NCBI RefSeq assembly: GCF_900094565.1
Contig: NZ_FMAF01000013.1
Coordinates: 62,001-126,000, forward strand
Length of the DNA: 64,000 nt
Reading direction: 5' to 3'
DNA from: Martinezella lusitana
Lineage (GTDB): Bacteria; Pseudomonadota; Alphaproteobacteria; Rhizobiales; Rhizobiaceae
In this document: one piece after another, positions 61,279-64,000 of the stretch
Numbering within the stretch: position 1 is the stretch's first letter
How the letters are laid out: each line of letters opens with the position of its first letter
Position numbers and translations under genes: made by a program
The notes under the pieces: model-generated
Seen by the model: the letters and a program-made list of their open reading frames with translations, nothing else
Databases searched by the model: none
Told to the model about the DNA's origin: nothing

Positions 61279-62436
61279 CTAGTTCTCGTCCGTTCGTCCG
61301 AACCGGCGCGGCGTTAGGAATGCGGAAGGCGTGGCCGGCGTGCCCGGCGCGCTGTTCGGTGCAACCTTGCCGCCGGCATCGGATGAGCCGGACGAGCCAC
61401 CGTTTTCACTCTGTCCGCCGCCCTCGCCTTCGGTCCCCGACTTACCGTCGTATAGCCGCCCGGAAACATCAACCTCAAAGCCTGATGTCTTTGTGTATTT
61501 GGAGCGCACCGTCTTGATGATGTAGGGCACGCCGTCCAGTCCAGGGCGAACTTGCGCGAACAGAAGCGGCAAGCCGGCCTCTATGTCGGCATCGCCTAGC
61601 ACCGTCACCGAAACCGCGCCCTCCCCGCGCGCAAGCTCTTTCGCCTTGGCGCGAGCCGCCTTGTCGGCTTCGGCAGGCGAGGAAAAGGCTTCGGGAATGC
61701 GGTAAACGCTGTCGCCATCGGCATCCGCTTCGGCCTCGATTTCGACACGCTTCGCCTTGTCGGCATCCTGATAGTAGGAGACAACCTTGCTGTATTTCGT
61801 GCGGTCGTTGATATCGACTTTCAGCGTGCCGGTTTTGATGACGGACGGCGTGAGGATGATCGAGCCGAGCGACGAGCCGGAAGCCGACAGGCCAGAGCCG
61901 CGCCGGGCAAACAATAGTCGCCCCTGCTTGATGGCGAACAGGGCGTTATGCCGATCTGCGAGCCGCCGCAGGAAATGGATGTTCGTCTCGTCTTGCTGGC
62001 CTATCCAGTCGTAAGTATGCCCGGCAAGGTCGCCGTCTACGGCTGGCGTCAATCCGCTTTCGCCGGCAATCTCCGCAATGATGTCGCCGAGCGTGGCCTT
62101 GTCCCATGCCCGTTCCTGCCGTTCTTTCAACTTGCCGCTGCGCAGGTCCGCCGCCTTGCCGGAAATCGACATTTTATAAGGCAGGCAATCGAGGCTGATC
62201 TTGTCAGCCGTGAATTGCCCCTTCGGAGTGAGGTTGTTGCCGTAGCCCATTTTGACCGAGATCACGGCACCCTTGCGCGGCAGGGCGAGGAAATTCGGCG
62301 GGCCGTCGTTCAGCTCGATATCGACCGTATCGGACTTCAACCCCTCTTCATCCGTCACCGTGACGGAAATCAGCCGTTCATAGAATTGCCCCGCGACGGG
62401 AACGCCATCGACGGTAATTTCAACACGAGGATGCAT
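61279..62436 (-). CDS. Phage late control protein D (P2 gpD-like tail protein)
   Basis: A 385-aa tail protein. It starts MHPRVEITVDGVPVAGQFYE and has the gpD pattern SVTVTDEEGLKSDTVDIELN, KGQFTADKISLDCLPYKMSI and DETNIHFLRRLADRHNALFA, then KYTKTSGFEVDVSGRLYDG. A Gly/Ser-rich tail (about 335-370) follows. In P2-like phages gpD belongs to the tail hub/baseplate region. The ATG at 62436 (GGGATT 6 nt upstream) is chosen; an earlier ATG at 62448 overlaps the X stop. Confidence 0.88.
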   Translation of the reverse strand: MHPRVEITVDGVPVAGQFYERLISVTVTDEEGLKSDTVDIELNDGPPNFLALPRKGAVISVKMGYGNNLTPKGQFTADKISLDCLPYKMSISGKAADLRSGKLKERQERAWDKATLGDIIAEIAGESGLTPAVDGDLAGHTYDWIGQQDETNIHFLRRLADRHNALFAIKQGRLLFARRGSGLSASGSSLGSIILTPSVIKTGTLKVDINDRTKYSKVVSYYQDADKAKRVEIEAEADADGDSVYRIPEAFSSPAEADKAARAKAKELARGEGAVSVTVLGDADIEAGLPLLFAQVRPGLDGVPYIIKTVRSKYTKTSGFEVDVSGRLYDGKSGTEGEGGGQSENGGSSGSSDAGGKVAPNSAPGTPATPSAFLTPRRFGRTDEN

Positions 62437-62438
62437 GT

Positions 62439-62651
62439 TCAATCCCATAGCCTTGTTAGACGATGTTCCGCGCTCACGCTCGGCATTTCCGGCATCAAAA
62501 TTTGCGTGCCGAACGGCAAGACCGGGCCGAGGCCAGCAAGCCCCGGATTGACGGCAAGCACCGCCTCGACAACCCCGGACGTTCGTCCGTAGTGAGAGAG
62601 GCAGGCGATATCGACCGTCTCGCCCTGTCGCGTTGTGTAAGTCTTTGCCAT
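62439..62651 (-). CDS. Phage tail protein X (LysM-like, P2 gpX)
   Basis: A 70-aa protein with TYTTRQGETVDIACLSHYGR, then VVEAVLAVNPGLAGLGPVLP and GTQILMPEM. This is a compact LysM-type unit seen in the tail X family. It lies between U and D genes on the same strand, the standard P2-like order. The ATG at 62651 is 5 bp past the U stop. Confidence 0.88.
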   Translation of the reverse strand: MAKTYTTRQGETVDIACLSHYGRTSGVVEAVLAVNPGLAGLGPVLPFGTQILMPEMPSVSAEHRLTRLWD

Positions 62652-62655
62652 GCGA

Positions 62656-63120
62656 TCACCGGAAAAGTTCGGAGAGGAAAGAGGTCGCGCTATCGACCAC
62701 CCCGCCGGCACTCGTCGCTGTCTCCGCCCGAATTCGCTTTAGCGAGATGACATAGGCATTGCGACGGGCCACGCCGCTGGCATCGTGAAAAGACATATCT
62801 TCCTCGACAGACTGCACCGTAAACATGCCGCGAATGACGCCCTCTATTGCGTCACCACTGACCAGCATCATTTCCGTGCCGGCCAATTGTGCGGCGATGA
62901 TGCCGTCGAGTTGCGATTGCCCGCCGAATTCTTCAGGAAACAAGACACCCTGAATCGTCACTTCGTCGGACGTTGGCCCGGTCCATTGCTGCGGATTGAG
63001 GGTTTGGCCCACGGAAATCTCAACCCAAGGCGTATTCACCTTGCGCTTGATACCCTGATAGCCAAAACCCAACGCCTCGAAGGCGTAGCCTCCGAGCATC
63101 ATCGATGCTACACTCGTCAT
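62656..63120 (-). CDS. Phage tail protein U (P2 gpU-like)
   Basis: A 154-aa tail protein with MLGGYAFEALGFGYQGIKRK, NTPWVEISVGQTLNPQQWTG and PTSDEVTIQGVLFPEEFGGQ, then GVARRNAYVISLKRIRAE. gpU helps form the tail terminator/hub region. The tape-measure and tail-sheath genes usually found just upstream are absent: the next bases (63155 on) belong to a plus-strand peptide and transporter gene. Confidence 0.88.
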   Translation of the reverse strand: MTSVASMMLGGYAFEALGFGYQGIKRKVNTPWVEISVGQTLNPQQWTGPTSDEVTIQGVLFPEEFGGQSQLDGIIAAQLAGTEMMLVSGDAIEGVIRGMFTVQSVEEDMSFHDASGVARRNAYVISLKRIRAETATSAGGVVDSATSFLSELFR

Positions 63121-63154
63121 GGTTTACCTAAAATTGAAGTGTTGAGGGTTGTGA

Positions 63155-63274
63155 ATGTCGCAAAGTGCGCAGGTCTGGGCCAAGCAGAAAAGCGCGTGGC
63201 CCAGGCGGATTGCGATGGGGGTCGCGGTTGCTGTTGGCATCTATGCCTATCAACATGACGAAGCTCGATATTGA
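63155..63274 (+). CDS. Small single-span membrane peptide coupled to the MFS gene
   Basis: A 39-aa open frame, MSQSAQVWAKQKSAWPRRIA then MGVAVAVGIYAYQHDEARY, with one membrane segment. GAGGGTTGTGA precedes the ATG at a good distance, and the TGA overlaps the MFS ATG by one base (TGATG). The coupling suggests a real gene and a partner of the pump, but no family is known to me. Confidence 0.5.
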   Translation: MSQSAQVWAKQKSAWPRRIAMGVAVAVGIYAYQHDEARY

Positions 63275-64000
63275 TGATGATCGCTTTGCATCGGTTGCCT
63301 GATAGCCTCGCGCCGCTCACTGTGCCGAAACTGCGACGACTGCTCCTCGCACAGATTCCTTCCGACCTAGCCGATTGGTTGGACTTTGTGGCGTTGAGCG
63401 CATTGGTGGCATTCCAATGGCAGCTTGGACCCCTAGCGGTTGCAAGTTTAACATTGGCGCTAGCGTTGCCGTATGTCGTTCTCGCCCCCGCCGTTGGCGT
63501 ATTGGTAGATCGAGCCGATCAGCGAATGCTGCTGGTAGCGAGTAACGTGATACGCGCCATTTCAACGGCGGCATTTGTTCTCGCGCCAAATCTCGTTGTG
63601 CTCCTTGTATGCGTCGTCATCAAATCCAGCGCCGACGCATTGTTCACGCCGGCAAAGCAGGCGGCAATTCCACTTCTTGCGACCCGTGACCGATTGTTTG
63701 CGGCGAATAGTCTCAGCCACGTCATTAATCAGCTGACCAAGATTGTCGGTCCAGCGTTGGGTGGAATTCTGACTGTATTTCTCGACCTGCAACAAATCTT
63801 CTTGGTGAACGCTGGCCTGTCGCTGATCGCGGCCCTGGTCCTCTTTGGTTTACCTGGTGGTTTGCGCACAGATCGCAGTGGAACCACTAAGGGAAAATTT
63901 GGCCAGGAGTTTGCCGACGGCCTGAGACACATTCGCCGCAAGCCAGTCCTGGCTACCGCCATTGTGGCAATGGCTCTCGGATATTTTCTAATCTTCCTTT
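63274..64000 (+). CDS. MFS transporter (partial, continues beyond window)
   Basis: The frame runs 242 codons to the window end without a stop. It starts MMIALHRLPDSLAPLTVPKL and shows four or more membrane segments: SDLADWLDFVALSALVAFQW, LALALPYVVLAPAVGVLVDR, LLVCVVIKSSADALFTPAKQ, then KIVGPALGGILTVFLDLQQI. The VLVDRADQRMLL segment is MFS motif A; the layout fits the EntS-like (MFS_3) group. It lies at the broken end of the prophage, next to tail gene U on the other strand. Starts at 63274 and 63277 are equally possible. Confidence 0.8.
   Translation, partial: MMIALHRLPDSLAPLTVPKLRRLLLAQIPSDLADWLDFVALSALVAFQWQLGPLAVASLTLALALPYVVLAPAVGVLVDRADQRMLLVASNVIRAISTAAFVLAPNLVVLLVCVVIKSSADALFTPAKQAAIPLLATRDRLFAANSLSHVINQLTKIVGPALGGILTVFLDLQQIFLVNAGLSLIAALVLFGLPGGLRTDRSGTTKGKFGQEFADGLRHIRRKPVLATAIVAMALGYFLIFL

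Larger units (their letters stand above)
54280..64000. mobile_element. Integrated genomic island with a defective prophage (left part, right end not in window)
   Basis: The element begins at the tRNA-Gly fragment and carries phage-type tail (D, X, U) and lysis genes (endolysin, spanins, holin), a toxin-antitoxin pair and several unassigned cargo genes. The 54.3-57.8 kb stretch looks AT-richer than the chromosome. No integrase is visible in the window; it should be at the right end. The tail module stops at gene U, followed by unrelated divergent genes, so the phage part is incomplete. Confidence 0.75.

Noticed and set aside
54327-64000. A recombinase or integrase inside the visible part of the island
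   Set aside because: No tyrosine (R..H..R..Y) or serine recombinase pattern occurs in any frame examined; it is expected at the unseen right end.

Overview
The window is high-GC DNA with the gene content of a Rhizobiales chromosome, most like Rhizobium (etli/leguminosarum group). The clearest markers are a fused secDF, a type II glutamine synthetase (glnII) with a divergent 63-codon gene matching the known translational inhibitor gstI, a PodJ-type polarity protein, and several copies of a short G+C-rich palindrome typical of rhizobial intergenic DNA. No rRNA, no complete tRNA and no CRISPR array are visible.

Layout. 1-4.3 kb: secDF, a small secreted-protein gene broken by an in-frame stop, and an SMP-30/gluconolactonase-like gene. 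4.5-6.6 kb: a UvrD/Rep-type helicase. 6.8-15.3 kb: a minus-strand cluster for a branched-chain-amino-acid-type ABC transporter (binding protein, two ATPases, two permeases) followed by a GMC oxidoreductase, a 3-hydroxyisobutyryl-CoA hydrolase and a 3-hydroxyisobutyrate dehydrogenase. A LysR regulator is divergent from this cluster at a palindromic site, and the enzyme content suggests uptake and breakdown of valine or a related acid. 16.4-22.1 kb: galE, an aminotransferase, mscL, a divergent TetR/MFS efflux pair with repeated boxes between the genes, and a SnoaL-like protein. 22.1-27.5 kb: a three-gene beta-oxidation operon behind an operator with 9-bp perfect arms.

27.9-33.7 kb: podJ, a TauE/SafE permease and a TIGR02186 protein. 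33.7-39.4 kb: an HxlR regulator divergent from a DHFR-like reductase, the pair pdeM and Lhr-like helicase, and an Rrf2 regulator with an AhpD-like protein. 39.6-41.3 kb: glnII and gstI back to back. A good sigma-54 promoter match gives glnII an mRNA leader of about 83 nt, which suits leader-based control by GstI. 41.3-53.7 kb: ordinary chromosomal genes (YitT, TPR methyltransferase, CAP lipoprotein, MATE pump, pyrD, S24 repressor, SNase-like protein, TerB, a family 3 binding protein, a chemoreceptor ending in a CheR-docking type pentapeptide, and a hexapeptide acyltransferase).

At 53.85-54.27 kb two gene remnants, MFS (minus) and LysR (plus), meet head to head as if one deletion removed both 5' halves and their shared promoter. 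At 54280-54326 lies only the 3' half of a tRNA-Gly(CCC) gene on the minus strand. This is the expected left attachment site of an integrated element, which then fills the rest of the window and continues past it. The element carries hicAB, a P-loop ATPase with a Gly/Ser/Thr-rich insert, a SEC-C/HNH-like protein, an overlapping lysis cassette (M15 endolysin, inner and outer spanin, LydA-type holin), a DUF4160 plus DUF2442-HTH pair at a palindrome, a DUF6615 protein with a PD-(D/E)XK-like signature, and P2-type tail genes D, X and U. The tail module stops at U and is followed by a divergent pair of a 39-codon membrane peptide and an MFS transporter, so the prophage looks defective. The unassigned ATPase, SEC-C/HNH and DUF6615 genes are the best candidates here for an undescribed, possibly anti-phage, function.
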